64,000 nucleotides of DNA from Pontibacter ummariensis (GTDB taxonomy: Bacteria; Bacteroidota; Bacteroidia; Cytophagales; Hymenobacteraceae): NCBI RefSeq assembly GCF_900188175.1, contig NZ_FZOQ01000001.1:372001-436000 (forward strand). Reading direction: 5' to 3'. Each line of letters begins with the position of its first letter. The stretch's first letter is position 1. The notes under the pieces were generated by a model that saw nothing but the letters and a program-made list of their open reading frames with translations, was not told the origin of the DNA and did not search any database. The translations under genes were made by a program, and so were the position numbers. Shown here one piece after another: positions 1-9,245 of this stretch.

Positions 1-39
1 AACTTAAATTTTAGATCAGGCCTACGGGCTAAAACACAC

Positions 40-1299
40 ATGGAGGAAATCTCTGCAGACGCACCCTTAATTACCAACGATGCCGTGGTGCTGGGCATAC
101 TGGTCATCATCCTGGCCTTCGTTTTCAAAACAGCATCCAGCGAAAGGCCCCTTTTTAAGAAGTTCTACGGCGTAGTCCCTTCGATCCTGCTTTGCTACCT
201 TATTCCCAGTCTTCTGAACTCGTTTGGTATCATCTCCGGTGAGGAGTCTAACCTTTACTTCGTGGCTTCCCGGTACCTGCTGCCAGCTAGTTTGGTGCTG
301 TTCACTGTCAGCCTCGACTTAAAGGAGATCTGGAAGCTACGGCACAAAGCAGGACTCATGTTCATCACCGGCACCATCGGTATCTTGATCGGCGGCCCTT
401 TGGCCATTCTGATCGTCTCTACCTTCGCTCCGGATATTGTAGGAGGCCAGGGACCTGACGCTGTGTGGCGTGGCATGACGACCATTGCCGGCAGTTGGAT
501 CGGGGGTGGTGCCAACCAGTTGGCCATGTTCGAGGTCTTCCAGCCTGATCCGAATCTTTTTTCCGCCATGATTGCCGTGGACGTAATTGTGGCCAACGTC
601 TGGATGGCCTTGCTACTGTATGGTGCCGGCAAGTCAGACCAGCTGGATAAGTTCTTTAACGCCGATAGCACCGCGGTCAACAATCTTAAAGATAAGGTAG
701 AGAAGTACAGGCTGAACATCATGCGCCTGCCTACCATGGCCGATACCATGACTGTTGTGGGGGTAGGCCTGGGGGTAACGGGTGTCTCACACTTCTTTTC
801 AGACATGATTGCCCCCTGGATCGCCGAGAATGCTCCTTACCTGGAGCGCTTCAGCCTGACCTCCGATTTCTTTTGGCTGGTGGTAATTGCCACTATTTTC
901 GGCATTTCCCTTTCCTTCACCAGAGCACGGGAATTAGAGGGGGTAGGAGCCTCCCGCATAGGCAGCGTATTCCTCTACATCCTGGTGGCTACCATTGGCA
1001 TGCAGATGGATGTGAGCGCCATTTTTAGTCAGCCTGGCCTGTTTTTGGTAGGCTTTATTTGGATCATTATTCACATGCTGTTGTTAGTGATAGTGGCGAA
1101 GTGGATAAAAGCCCCGTTCTTTTTCCTGGCCGTGGGTAGCGAGGCCAATGTAGGAGGGGCAGCCTCCGCGCCAATCATTGCCAGCGCTTTTCACCCGGCC
1201 CTGGCGCCTGTAGGTGTTCTGCTGGCCATTTTCGGCTATGCCATCGGTACCTATACCGCTTATATCTGTGGTATCCTGATGCAGCTGGTGGCCCCGTAG
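40..1299 (+). CDS. DUF819 family integral membrane protein
   Basis: A 419-residue, strongly hydrophobic protein with about ten or more membrane segments spread over its whole length. The central segment carries the Gly-rich stretch GSWIGGGANQLAM, and the C-terminal part has VGGAASAPIIASAFHPALAPVG; both are typical of the DUF819 (YjcL-like) family, whose members are usually 380-420 residues, so this copy is complete. Family members resemble carboxylate or amino-acid carriers but the substrate is not established, and I do not assign one. ATG at 40 is the first start in frame within the window. The SH3/NlpC lipoprotein follows 59 bases later on the same strand and could be co-transcribed. Confidence 0.85.
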   Translation: MEEISADAPLITNDAVVLGILVIILAFVFKTASSERPLFKKFYGVVPSILLCYLIPSLLNSFGIISGEESNLYFVASRYLLPASLVLFTVSLDLKEIWKLRHKAGLMFITGTIGILIGGPLAILIVSTFAPDIVGGQGPDAVWRGMTTIAGSWIGGGANQLAMFEVFQPDPNLFSAMIAVDVIVANVWMALLLYGAGKSDQLDKFFNADSTAVNNLKDKVEKYRLNIMRLPTMADTMTVVGVGLGVTGVSHFFSDMIAPWIAENAPYLERFSLTSDFFWLVVIATIFGISLSFTRARELEGVGASRIGSVFLYILVATIGMQMDVSAIFSQPGLFLVGFIWIIIHMLLLVIVAKWIKAPFFFLAVGSEANVGGAASAPIIASAFHPALAPVGVLLAIFGYAIGTYTAYICGILMQLVAP

Positions 1300-1358
1300 T
1301 GGTACCGCTCGCACCGCTTGATTAGTTAATGAAACGTTAGAACCATATAGCTTTACCT

Positions 1359-2540
1359 ATGAAAAAGAGCCCCTTTGTATTCTTACTGGGACTTCTGATA
1401 GCCTGTAGTCCAGGGAAAGATGTCAAAACTTCGGCTTCGGCTACAGAGGAAGCCCTACAGCCGCACATAGAGGCCGTTCGGCAGGAGTATGCACCAGATA
1501 AACGTGTTGTGCTGTTTCAGGTGGAACCGCACGAGCAGGTGCTTGCCGGGGAAACAAATACACCTGCTGCCAAAGAGGCTTTATTAGCGCGCCTGCAGGA
1601 GGCGGGCCTTGCTTTTGTGGATAGCATCCAGGTACTGCCGGAGGTCGAGCTGGAAGGGAAGCACAAAGGGATTATAACCATTTCAGTGGCGAACCTGCGT
1701 TCCAAGCCCGGGCACTCCTCAGAATTAGCCACGCAGGCTACCTTAGGCACCCCCGTTAACGTCTGGAAGAAAGAAGGGGGCTGGTACCTGGTGCAAACCC
1801 CGGACCAGTACCTGGCTTGGGTAGACGACGGTGGCGTAGCGCTGATGGATGACAAGGACTTTGCTGACTGGCAGCAGGGGGAGAAGCTGATCTATACCCG
1901 CCCTTACGGCTTTGCCTATGCCAGTGCCGATGCTTCCGGTGCCACCATGTCGGACATGGTCTATGGCGATGTGGCCGTGCGAAAGAACAAGAAAGGCGAC
2001 TTTTATGAGGTGTGGTTCCCCGACGGGCGCAGCGGTTTTGTGCTTGCAAACGAGGCAGCAGCTTATAAGGAGTGGGCAGCAGGACGGCAGCCGACAGAAG
2101 ACAACCTGGTACAGACCAGCAAAGGCCTGCTCGGGCTTCCGTACCTTTGGGGAGGCACTTCCTTTAAAGGGGTAGACTGCAGCGGCTTTACTAAAACGGT
2201 GTATTTTATGAATGGCTTAGTGCTCCCACGCGATGCTTCGCAGCAGGTACATGTTGGAGAGCTGGTAGATACTTCTAATGGCTGGGACAACCTACGCCCC
2301 GGTGACCTGCTTTTCTTTGGCAGGCCTGCCAAAGACGGGAAACCAGAGCGGGTGGTGCATGTGGGAATGTGGCTCGGGAACAATGAATTCATCCATTCAT
2401 CCGGGCATGTCCGTATCAGCAGCGTTAATCCTGACGCTGCTAATTATGATGCCTACAACGAGAAGCGTTTTCTGCGAGCTAAGCGCATTGCGCCACAGCA
2501 AACCCTTTTGGACTTGCGTACCGCTTCGCTCTACGAGTAA
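1359..2540 (+). CDS. SH3 and NlpC/P60 (C40) cell-wall peptidase, lipoprotein
   Basis: A 393-residue predicted lipoprotein: a short signal peptide ends in lipobox LIAC with Cys16. Two bacterial SH3-like modules follow (about residues 104-156 and 175-235; the first has NLRSKPG), then a C-terminal NlpC/P60 domain. The catalytic Cys lies in GVDCSGF (about residue 273), the His in HVGMW (about 334), and a further polar residue in IHSSGH (about 347). The family cleaves gamma-D-glutamyl-diamino-acid bonds in peptidoglycan peptides. This one probably acts in the periplasm on muropeptide recycling or wall turnover, similar to dipeptidyl-peptidase VI-type Bacteroidota enzymes. All catalytic motifs are present. 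It lies downstream of the DUF819 gene and is convergent with the efflux operon. Confidence 0.88.
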   Translation: MKKSPFVFLLGLLIACSPGKDVKTSASATEEALQPHIEAVRQEYAPDKRVVLFQVEPHEQVLAGETNTPAAKEALLARLQEAGLAFVDSIQVLPEVELEGKHKGIITISVANLRSKPGHSSELATQATLGTPVNVWKKEGGWYLVQTPDQYLAWVDDGGVALMDDKDFADWQQGEKLIYTRPYGFAYASADASGATMSDMVYGDVAVRKNKKGDFYEVWFPDGRSGFVLANEAAAYKEWAAGRQPTEDNLVQTSKGLLGLPYLWGGTSFKGVDCSGFTKTVYFMNGLVLPRDASQQVHVGELVDTSNGWDNLRPGDLLFFGRPAKDGKPERVVHVGMWLGNNEFIHSSGHVRISSVNPDAANYDAYNEKRFLRAKRIAPQQTLLDLRTASLYE

Positions 2541-2752
2541 ACCAGTTTGGAGGCTGTGGAGCTGTTATCCAGGCAGCAGGTATTGCTAAGGTAAGCCTTC
2601 TTTTATTTTTAAATCCTTAGTTAAACAGAATGAAGTAAAGGTTCTAGTCCCGCTGGGACTTTTAATCTGGATTCAATGAGAAACTAAAATCTTACCTGCT
2701 CTTGCCTTAGGGCAAGCTCTTGAGCTTTGAAATGGGGAGTTTATTCTTTTGA

Positions 2753-2816
2753 AGAGATACGATAAACGAGAACGCCCGGGGAGTACTCCCCGGGCGTTCT
2801 CGTTTATCGTATCTCT
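2753..2816. terminator. Perfect 64-bp palindrome, probable bidirectional terminator
   Basis: A perfect inverted repeat with 32-bp arms and no spacer, centred between 2784 and 2785 (central GAGT/ACTC, flanked by CCCGGG). It lies in the 376-bp gap between the convergent NlpC peptidase gene (+) and the TolC-like gene (-), where no other gene is visible. Position and symmetry suggest a transcription terminator for both strands, although neither side carries a long T-run directly after the stem. Confidence 0.6.
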
Positions 2817-2852
2817 GTTAGAGTAAGCTTGTAGCTCTTATTCTTTTTTCAG

Positions 2853-2886
2853 GGCTTAACAGCTCAGTGTTTGTCGCTGTTAAGCC
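2853..2886. terminator. Inverted repeat downstream of TolC-like gene
   Basis: An 11-bp perfect stem (GGCTTAACAGC with GCTGTTAAGCC) and a 12-nt loop, 31 bp before the stop of the minus-strand tolC-like gene. It may end the efflux transcript. The expected T-run is missing on the minus strand, so this is tentative. Confidence 0.4.
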
Positions 2887-2916
2887 TTCCGGAGCCAACT
2901 TTAAAGCCCAAACTGC

Positions 2917-4275
2917 TTACTCAGCAGGAACAGGACCCTCCGAAACCAACGTGCTGGACAGGCGTTTTAACTCTACTTCCGCTGCCTTCGCCTGGTACTT
3001 TATATCGATGAGGCGGTTGGCAGCTACCAGTTCGTTCCGCTGCGCTTCTCGCAGTTCAATAGCTGTTAACAGGCCCAGCTTATAGCGCTCCAGGGCAATG
3101 GCAGCATTTTCCTGGGCTAGCTTTACGTTAGACTCTTCCAGGCTCAATAACTTGAGGCGGTTTGTGTATTGGCTATAGGCACGGGACAGTTCCGAAAGCA
3201 ACCGGTTTTGTGTTTGCTGGTAAGCGATGGTGCTTGTTTCCAGTTGCAATTTAGCGTTCTGCGTGAGGCGGTTTACCTCGAATCCATTAAACAGGGGAAG
3301 GCTGATGCCAAGTCCATAGCTGAATCCTAGCCTGCGGTTCTCGCTAGTACCTACTATCTCACCAAAGAAAGCCGGTTCCTGTATGTTCCGAACCAACCCA
3401 TAGCCTCCGTTCACCGAAACAGAAGGGTAACGGAGTGCCCTCGCCGCCCTTAAGTCAAGCAAGGCCAACTCCCGTTCTACCTGAAAGCGCTTTAAAGTAG
3501 GATTGGCGGCTACAAGGTCAGGGGCAACTGTTTCGATAAACACATCCTGGTCTACAATGATGGTGTCCACCACCCTAAAGTCCTCTACCGGGTCGCGGGC
3601 CAGCAGCTGGTTTAGCGTGATCTTGGCATTCTGCAGCAACTCCTCCTGTAGCAGAAGCTCAGATCGGTCAGCATTGAAGTCTACCTGCGCCCGAAGAATC
3701 TCCACTTTTGCGCTAACGCCCACCTCATACTGTGCCTGGGTTACATCGATCCGCTCCTGCGAGATGGCAATAGCCTCTTTAAGCGCCTCTATTTTTTGTG
3801 CCTGGCGCACTACCTCATAGTAAGCCGTAATAATGTCGGCCATGGTGGTCTCAACCGTTGACTTTGTCAGGAGGTCTCCGGAGGCTTCCAACGCCTTTAA
3901 GCGGTCATAGTTGATAAACATCTGGCCACCGTCAAACACAGTCCAGTTCAGAAACGCTCCTGTGTTCAGGGTGTTGCTCTTGGAGTTGTTCACGATGCGT
4001 GGCTCCATCGAGTTGAACTGGTTACGAGTGTCGTTGTTGGCAAAATCACGGTTTAACCGCCCTTGTACGGTAGGCAGAAAGCCGGCATTACCCAAGGTTA
4101 CATTATTCTCAGCAATGCTTTCCTGACGGTCGGCAATGCGTATGTCGTAGTTGTTCTGTAATCCTATCCGTACTGCCTCTTCCAATGTCAGTAATTCCTG
4201 GCTATGGGCCATGCCTGGCAATAGCAAAACTACCCCTGTCAGGAAAAGAGCTGCTGCTTTAAATGAGAACATCAA
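2917..4275 (-). CDS. TolC family outer-membrane efflux channel
   Basis: A 452-residue protein with an N-terminal signal peptide (hydrophobic to about residue 25, ending AHSQ). LTLEEAVRIGLQNNYDI is the usual opening of the outer membrane efflux protein (OEP) repeat. Two long helical, Gln/Ala/Leu-rich halves follow (ERIDVTQAQYEVGVS in the first, ALERYKLGLLTAIELREAQ in the second), matching the internally duplicated TolC fold. It would form the trimeric outer-membrane exit duct of a tripartite pump. It is the last gene of a minus-strand operon, 53 bp after the RND pump gene, so adaptor, pump and channel are all encoded together. Its length is normal for the family. Confidence 0.92.
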   Translation of the reverse strand: MMFSFKAAALFLTGVVLLLPGMAHSQELLTLEEAVRIGLQNNYDIRIADRQESIAENNVTLGNAGFLPTVQGRLNRDFANNDTRNQFNSMEPRIVNNSKSNTLNTGAFLNWTVFDGGQMFINYDRLKALEASGDLLTKSTVETTMADIITAYYEVVRQAQKIEALKEAIAISQERIDVTQAQYEVGVSAKVEILRAQVDFNADRSELLLQEELLQNAKITLNQLLARDPVEDFRVVDTIIVDQDVFIETVAPDLVAANPTLKRFQVERELALLDLRAARALRYPSVSVNGGYGLVRNIQEPAFFGEIVGTSENRRLGFSYGLGISLPLFNGFEVNRLTQNAKLQLETSTIAYQQTQNRLLSELSRAYSQYTNRLKLLSLEESNVKLAQENAAIALERYKLGLLTAIELREAQRNELVAANRLIDIKYQAKAAEVELKRLSSTLVSEGPVPAE

Positions 4276-4328
4276 TCCTAATCTCTCGCTTTAAATTTCA
4301 TGAATAATTTTGTTGTGCAGACGCTTGC

Positions 4329-7300
4329 TTACACGTATTCCGGTACCTGCTTCAGTTCTTTTTCCTCTTCTTCGTCCTTGTCCGGCATGCGCGATACGTT
4401 GGCCTCCGAAGAAGAGAAGTAAGAGTAGACGGCCGGGATAATGTAAAGGGTCAGGCCCGTAGCGAAGATAAGACCTCCTACCACGGCAATACCCATAGAA
4501 ACCCTGCTTTCTGAACCCGCGCCCAGTGCCAGGGCAATAGGCAGTGTACCCAGGATGGTCGACAAGCTCGTCATCAGGATAGGGCGGAAGCGGGACACGG
4601 CGGCGTCTGTTGCAGCCGCCAGTTTCGTTAAGCCGTCCTCTTTGCGCTGGTTGGCAAATTCCACCAGCAGGATGCCGTTCTTCGTTACCAGACCCACCAG
4701 CATGATCATACCAATCTGGCTGAAGATGTTCAGGGTTTCGTCGAAGTACCAAAGGCTCAGCAGGGCGCCAGCCAAGGCCAGCGGTACCGTGAACATGATA
4801 ATCACCGGGTCGCGGAAGCTCTCAAACTGAGCCGACAAGGCCAGGTAGATCAGGCCCAGGGCCAGCAGGAAGGCAAAAAGCAAGCTGCCGGAGCTCTCGT
4901 AGAAGTCTCTGGACTGGCCGGTAAGCGAGGTCTGGTAGGTTTCGTCCAGCACGTTATCCGCAATCTTGTCCATGGCCTCAATGCCGTCTCCGATGGTTTT
5001 CCCTTTTGCCAGCGAGGCACTGAAAGTTGCTGAGGCAAAACGGTTGAAACGGTAGACTTGTGGTGAGGCATTTTCCTCTTTCAGCTCGATGAGGTTGTCC
5101 AGTTGTATCAGCTCTCCGGTGTTGCTTTTTACATACAAACTGCGCAGGTCCAGTGGCTCACTGCGGTTCTCACGGGCTACCTGCCCCAAAATCTGGTACT
5201 GCTTACCGCCTTTCACAAAGTAACCGAAACGGGAGCCACTCAGGCCTAACTGCATGGTCTGGGCAATGTCACGTACGTCCACGCCCAAAGACAGGGCTTT
5301 TTCGCGGTTAATTTCTACGCGAAGCTCTGGTTTGTTAAACTTCAGGTTAACGTCCACAAAGTTGAAGGTCGGGTCCTGCTGCGCTGCATCCAGGAAAGAA
5401 GGGATAATCTCGCGCAGCTTGTCCATGCTCTGTGACTGTACCACGTACTGCACCGGCTGGCCGGACCCTCTGCCACCACCAAGGCCTTTGTCGCCGGCGG
5501 CGAAAGCCCGCGCACCAGGTATTTTACCCATCAGGGCTGGCAGGTCATCCACGATCTCTTGCTGTGTCTTGTCTCTTCTGGCCGGCTCTACCAGGCGCAG
5601 GCGCACAAAGCCGGAGTTGGACCCGCGGGTCATGGAAACAATGCTTTCGATGCCAGGCACCGAGTCGTTTACCAGCGTGGTCAGCTCACTCATGTAGGCA
5701 TCCATAAACTCGAAAGAGGAGCCTTCCGGACCTGTGGCCATAATGCGTAGGCCGCTTCTGTCTTCATCAGGCGTTAGTTCCGACTGGAGCGTGGACATCT
5801 GCCACCAGATAGCGCCAGCTGAAAGAATGATCAGGATAAAGGCCACCCAGCGCACGCGCATAAAACTCTCCAGGCTGCTGCGGTAACCATCGGTAAGTGC
5901 GGCAAAAAACGGCTCTGTTTTGCGGTAAAACCACCCTGGCCTTTCTTTACGCTTGAGCATGCGCGATGACATCATCGGCGTGAGGGTAAGCGACACGAAA
6001 GACGAGATAATAACCGAACCGGCTACCACAATGCCGAATTCACGGAACAAGCGGCCGGTGGTGTCCTCCAAAAAGGCAACCGGCATAAACACAGCTGCCA
6101 GGGCAACGGTGGTAGAGATAATAGCAAAGTAAATTTCATTAGAGCCTTTCTTGGCCGCTTGCATGGGCTCTTCGCCTTTTTCTATCCTCGAGTAAATGTT
6201 CTCGAGCATCACGATGGCATCGTCCACCACCAGACCGATGGCCAGCACGATACCGAGGAGTGTGAGTACGTTAATGGAGAAGTCCATTATGTACATGATA
6301 AAGAAAGAGCCTATAAGGGACACTGGTATCGCCACTACCGGGATAATGGTAGAGCGCCAGTCGCGCAGGAACAGAAAGATAATAACCACTACCAGGCCAA
6401 AGGCCACGTAAATCGTTTCTTCTACCTCTGCGATAGAGGCCTTAATGTACTTTGTGTTGTCAAAGCCAATGATCAGCTCCAGGTCTTCCGGAATGTCTTT
6501 CTTAATGAACTCCAGTCGGCGGTAAAACTCGTCTGCGATCTCTACCTGGTTCGAGCCTGGCTGCGGCACCAGCACCACGCCAATCATGGGGATGCCGTTG
6601 TAGCGCAATACCGTTTTTTCGTTTTCCGGCGACAGCTGCGCGTACCCTACATCCTTAAAGCGGATGAGGCGGTTTGCATCTTGGCGCACGATCAGGTTGT
6701 TAAACTCCTCAGGAGTGGAGACACGGCCCATGGTTCTAACCGAAAGCTCTGTGGTGGCTCCCTCAATGCTGCCGGAAGGCAGTTCCACGTTTTGTCTTGC
6801 CAGGGCTTGCTGCACTTCCAGCGGCGTCACCTGTAGCGCGGCTAGTTTATCCGGGTCCATCCAGAGGCGCATGGCATAGCGCTTGTCACCCCAGATCATC
6901 ACTTCGCTGACGCCCGGTATCGTTTGCAACTGCTCTTTAAACACGTTCAGGCCTATGTCTGAAAGCTCCAGAAGCGAGCGGCTGTCGCTCTTCACCCCGA
7001 GCATGATGATCGGGTTTGCATCCGCGTCGGCCTTGGAGATCGTAGGGGGCTCTGCGTCCTCCGGCAGGCGGCGCTGTGCCCGGGAAACACGGTCGCGCAC
7101 GTCGTTGGCGGCCGCTTCCATGTCCACGCCGAGGTTAAACTCTACCGTAATGTTACTGTTCCCCTCGCTGCTGGTGGAGGTAAGCGTTCTGATACCGGCG
7201 ATACCATTGATCGACTCCTCCAGCGGCTCTGTGATCTCCGACTCAATGGTCTCAGCGTTGGCCCCTGTGTAGGAGGTGGAAACGTTTACAATAGGAGGGT

Positions 7301-7421
7301 CTACGCTGGGGTACTCCCGCACGCCCAGGTAGGTAATACCGATAACCCCGAACACAATGATCGTGATACTCATCACGATCGCCAGCACCGGGCGTTTTAT
7401 ACTGATGGATGATAAACTCAT
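4329..7421 (-). CDS. RND efflux pump, HAE-1 (AcrB-like) permease
   Basis: A 1030-residue inner-membrane proton/drug antiporter of the AcrB/MexB type. It has the full two-fold architecture: TM1 near residue 10, a large periplasmic domain, TM2-6 from about 335, a second periplasmic domain, then TM8-12. Proton-relay residues are recognisable: an Asp-Asp pair in GLVVDDAIVML (about 400-401) and Lys in GLVTKNGILLVEF (about 914). It should export hydrophobic or amphiphilic compounds, working with the adjacent adaptor and TolC-like channel. The C-terminus is acidic and charged (MPDKDEEEEKELKQ), which is common in Bacteroidota members. Substrate specificity cannot be read from sequence. No truncation is seen. 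Confidence 0.95.
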   Translation of the reverse strand: MSLSSISIKRPVLAIVMSITIIVFGVIGITYLGVREYPSVDPPIVNVSTSYTGANAETIESEITEPLEESINGIAGIRTLTSTSSEGNSNITVEFNLGVDMEAAANDVRDRVSRAQRRLPEDAEPPTISKADADANPIIMLGVKSDSRSLLELSDIGLNVFKEQLQTIPGVSEVMIWGDKRYAMRLWMDPDKLAALQVTPLEVQQALARQNVELPSGSIEGATTELSVRTMGRVSTPEEFNNLIVRQDANRLIRFKDVGYAQLSPENEKTVLRYNGIPMIGVVLVPQPGSNQVEIADEFYRRLEFIKKDIPEDLELIIGFDNTKYIKASIAEVEETIYVAFGLVVVIIFLFLRDWRSTIIPVVAIPVSLIGSFFIMYIMDFSINVLTLLGIVLAIGLVVDDAIVMLENIYSRIEKGEEPMQAAKKGSNEIYFAIISTTVALAAVFMPVAFLEDTTGRLFREFGIVVAGSVIISSFVSLTLTPMMSSRMLKRKERPGWFYRKTEPFFAALTDGYRSSLESFMRVRWVAFILIILSAGAIWWQMSTLQSELTPDEDRSGLRIMATGPEGSSFEFMDAYMSELTTLVNDSVPGIESIVSMTRGSNSGFVRLRLVEPARRDKTQQEIVDDLPALMGKIPGARAFAAGDKGLGGGRGSGQPVQYVVQSQSMDKLREIIPSFLDAAQQDPTFNFVDVNLKFNKPELRVEINREKALSLGVDVRDIAQTMQLGLSGSRFGYFVKGGKQYQILGQVARENRSEPLDLRSLYVKSNTGELIQLDNLIELKEENASPQVYRFNRFASATFSASLAKGKTIGDGIEAMDKIADNVLDETYQTSLTGQSRDFYESSGSLLFAFLLALGLIYLALSAQFESFRDPVIIMFTVPLALAGALLSLWYFDETLNIFSQIGMIMLVGLVTKNGILLVEFANQRKEDGLTKLAAATDAAVSRFRPILMTSLSTILGTLPIALALGAGSESRVSMGIAVVGGLIFATGLTLYIIPAVYSYFSSSEANVSRMPDKDEEEEKELKQVPEYV

Positions 7422-7541
7422 GTTATGTTAGCATCTAATGTTAGAATCCAGGTATTCAGAATTCAAATTCGCCTTTGCTTCTGGTCGCCGTCACAAAGCT
7501 CTGATGTCCTAAGCTTATTGCTGGCTTTCGGGCCTGAAGTC

Positions 7542-8624
7542 TTAAAGCACATCATCCGCCGTTTTTATCTTGCGGATGCTGAGGTCAGAGCCGGGGCGTA
7601 CCTGTAGGATACCCGCCTGGATAAGGGTGTCGCCAGGTGCGATACCTTCCATGATCTGAATCATGGTTTCGGAACGCTGGCCAATTTTTACCATTTGTGG
7701 TACGGCCTTGCCACCCTTCACCAAAAAAATCTTATGGCCTGTCGCTTCCGGGATGATGGCCTCCGTTGGGATAAGGATGGCGTCGTCCACGTCTTTTAAG
7801 GTTAGGTTTACCTTCACAAAGGCGCCGGGTCTTACTTCCTGGTTCTGGTTGTCGTACAGGGCACGCACCTGCAGGGTACGGGTGGTAGGGTCTATGTTCG
7901 GCTGAATGGCATAAATGCGGGCTTCATAGGTTTCCGGGCTGCCTTCTACCGTAAAGCTAATCCTGTCGCCCTCTTTTACCTCCTGGCTGTAACGACCTGG
8001 TATGGAGAAGTCGATCTTGACTGGGCTGATGTCTACCAGCCGGGCAATAGGGGTGGTGGCAGACACGTAGCTGCCCTCGCTTACCTGGCGCAGGCCGATC
8101 ACCCCGTCAAAAGGAGCGCGTACATAGGCCTTGGCGATGCTGGCTTTCAGGGCCTGGATATCGGCCGTGGCTGTTGCCAGCTGGTTGCTTACCTGGTCAT
8201 ACTCCTGCGCGCTGATATACTCTTTCTCCAGCAGGGTGCGCTGGCGCTCCTCCATGTCGCGGTACAGCTGTTGGTTAGACTCCAGCTTTTTCAACTGCGC
8301 GCGCATCTCGGCGTCGTTTACCGTTAACAGTAGCTGTCCTTCACGCACGCGGCTGCCTTCCTCAAAATTAATGGCCGTCACGCGTCCGGCTATCTCACTG
8401 CGGAGCTCCACGTCCTCGTTTGGGATCACGGTGCCCGTCGTGCTAATCTTGTTCTGGTAAGCTGTAGGAGACACCACATAGGCATCTATGGCTACTTTTT
8501 GGGCCAGCGGGCCACCCGGGCCTACCTTTTGTTCCTCCTTTCCGGAGAAGGCTTTACTTGCGATCAGGTAAGCCACTACAGCCGCAGCGACAAGAATCAG
8601 TAAGGTTTTTACAGTTTTATTCAT
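7542..8624 (-). CDS. RND efflux periplasmic adaptor (membrane fusion protein)
   Basis: A 360-residue adaptor with one N-terminal hydrophobic anchor (about residues 7-25). The split lipoyl/biotinyl-like domain is seen as VELRSEIAGRVTAINFEEGSRVREGQLL and AYVRAPFDGVIGLRQVSEGSYV. Between them lies a short alpha-helical hairpin of about 60 residues, followed by beta-barrel and membrane-proximal domains. It should link the RND pump to the outer-membrane channel. It is the first gene of the minus-strand operon adaptor-pump-channel, 120 bp before the pump start. The 209-bp space upstream to the divergent alkyltransferase-like gene must hold the operon promoter, but I could not pick out a consensus Bacteroidota promoter there. 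Confidence 0.93.
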   Translation of the reverse strand: MNKTVKTLLILVAAAVVAYLIASKAFSGKEEQKVGPGGPLAQKVAIDAYVVSPTAYQNKISTTGTVIPNEDVELRSEIAGRVTAINFEEGSRVREGQLLLTVNDAEMRAQLKKLESNQQLYRDMEERQRTLLEKEYISAQEYDQVSNQLATATADIQALKASIAKAYVRAPFDGVIGLRQVSEGSYVSATTPIARLVDISPVKIDFSIPGRYSQEVKEGDRISFTVEGSPETYEARIYAIQPNIDPTTRTLQVRALYDNQNQEVRPGAFVKVNLTLKDVDDAILIPTEAIIPEATGHKIFLVKGGKAVPQMVKIGQRSETMIQIMEGIAPGDTLIQAGILQVRPGSDLSIRKIKTADDVL

Positions 8625-8833
8625 TTGTGTTTAAACACAGGTTTAGGTATCTCTCGTATTTTATGAAATTAGGCCCAGCGCGTCATCAACTAAAAAAAGG
8701 GTCACAGAACTCTAAAATTACGGCCTTTGTAGGTTAGTTTAAAAGTAAAACCCGCCAATATCTACAAACACAGGCTATCATAAGACAAACAACCTTTTAA
8801 GAGGTTTAAACCGTAGATAAATTTTTTTAGAGC

Positions 8834-9175
8834 ATGGCAGAAAAAGCAGACAAGAAGAACTTTTTTGAGGATGTGTATGAGGTGGTGCGCCTGATACCTA
8901 AAGGACGGGTAACGTCATATGGTTCCATTGCCAGTTACTTAGGCTCTAAAGGGTCGGCGCGAATGGTGGGCTGGGCGCTGATTGCCTCTCACCCGCATTC
9001 CAAAATTCCGACACACCGCGTCGTGAACAGGGTGGGCATGCTAACCGGCAAACAGCATTTTGACGAGCCCAATGCCATGCAGGAACGGCTGGAGCAGGAG
9101 GGGATAAAAGTGGAAAACAACCAGGTGGTGGATTTCGAGAAGCTGTTCTGGGACCCTGCTAAGGAATTACTATAA
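8834..9175 (+). CDS. MGMT family alkyltransferase-like protein lacking catalytic Cys
   Basis: A 113-residue protein covering the DNA-binding/active-site domain of O6-alkylguanine-DNA alkyltransferase: KGRVTSYGSIASYLG (winged helix), then IPTHRVVNRVGMLTG. In true methyltransferases the corresponding motif is PCHRV and the Cys accepts the alkyl group. Here that position is Thr60, so it cannot dealkylate by the usual reaction. Alkyltransferase-like (ATL) proteins with a substituted Cys bind alkylated guanines and hand them to nucleotide excision repair; that role is inferred here. It lacks the N-terminal MGMT domain, as ATLs do. The gene stands alone and is divergent from the efflux operon. Confidence 0.85.
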   Translation: MAEKADKKNFFEDVYEVVRLIPKGRVTSYGSIASYLGSKGSARMVGWALIASHPHSKIPTHRVVNRVGMLTGKQHFDEPNAMQERLEQEGIKVENNQVVDFEKLFWDPAKELL

Positions 9176-9220
9176 AAAACACTCCCTGCGCCTACCCGAG
9201 AAACGGAAGCACAGGGAGTG
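9171..9220 (-). terminator. Intrinsic terminator for the minus-strand DUF1579-like gene
   Basis: A 9-bp stem (CACTCCCTG at 9180-9188 with CAGGGAGTG at 9212-9220). On the minus strand it is followed by a run of six T (the complement of AAAAAA at 9174-9179), the standard form of an intrinsic terminator for the gene at 9246-9824. Confidence 0.7.
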
Positions 9221-9245
9221 GTGGCTTAAATAATGGCTTGAACAG

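Noticed and set aside
2541..2916. 64-bp palindrome considered as an insertion-sequence end or origin
   Set aside because: No transposase, no target-site duplication and no DnaA-box-like motif around it; a terminator-like role between convergent genes fits better.
6159..6836. 225-codon plus-strand frame opposite the RND pump
   Set aside because: Antisense shadow of the efflux pump gene, His/Tyr/Val-rich composition as expected from the reverse complement, no domain.
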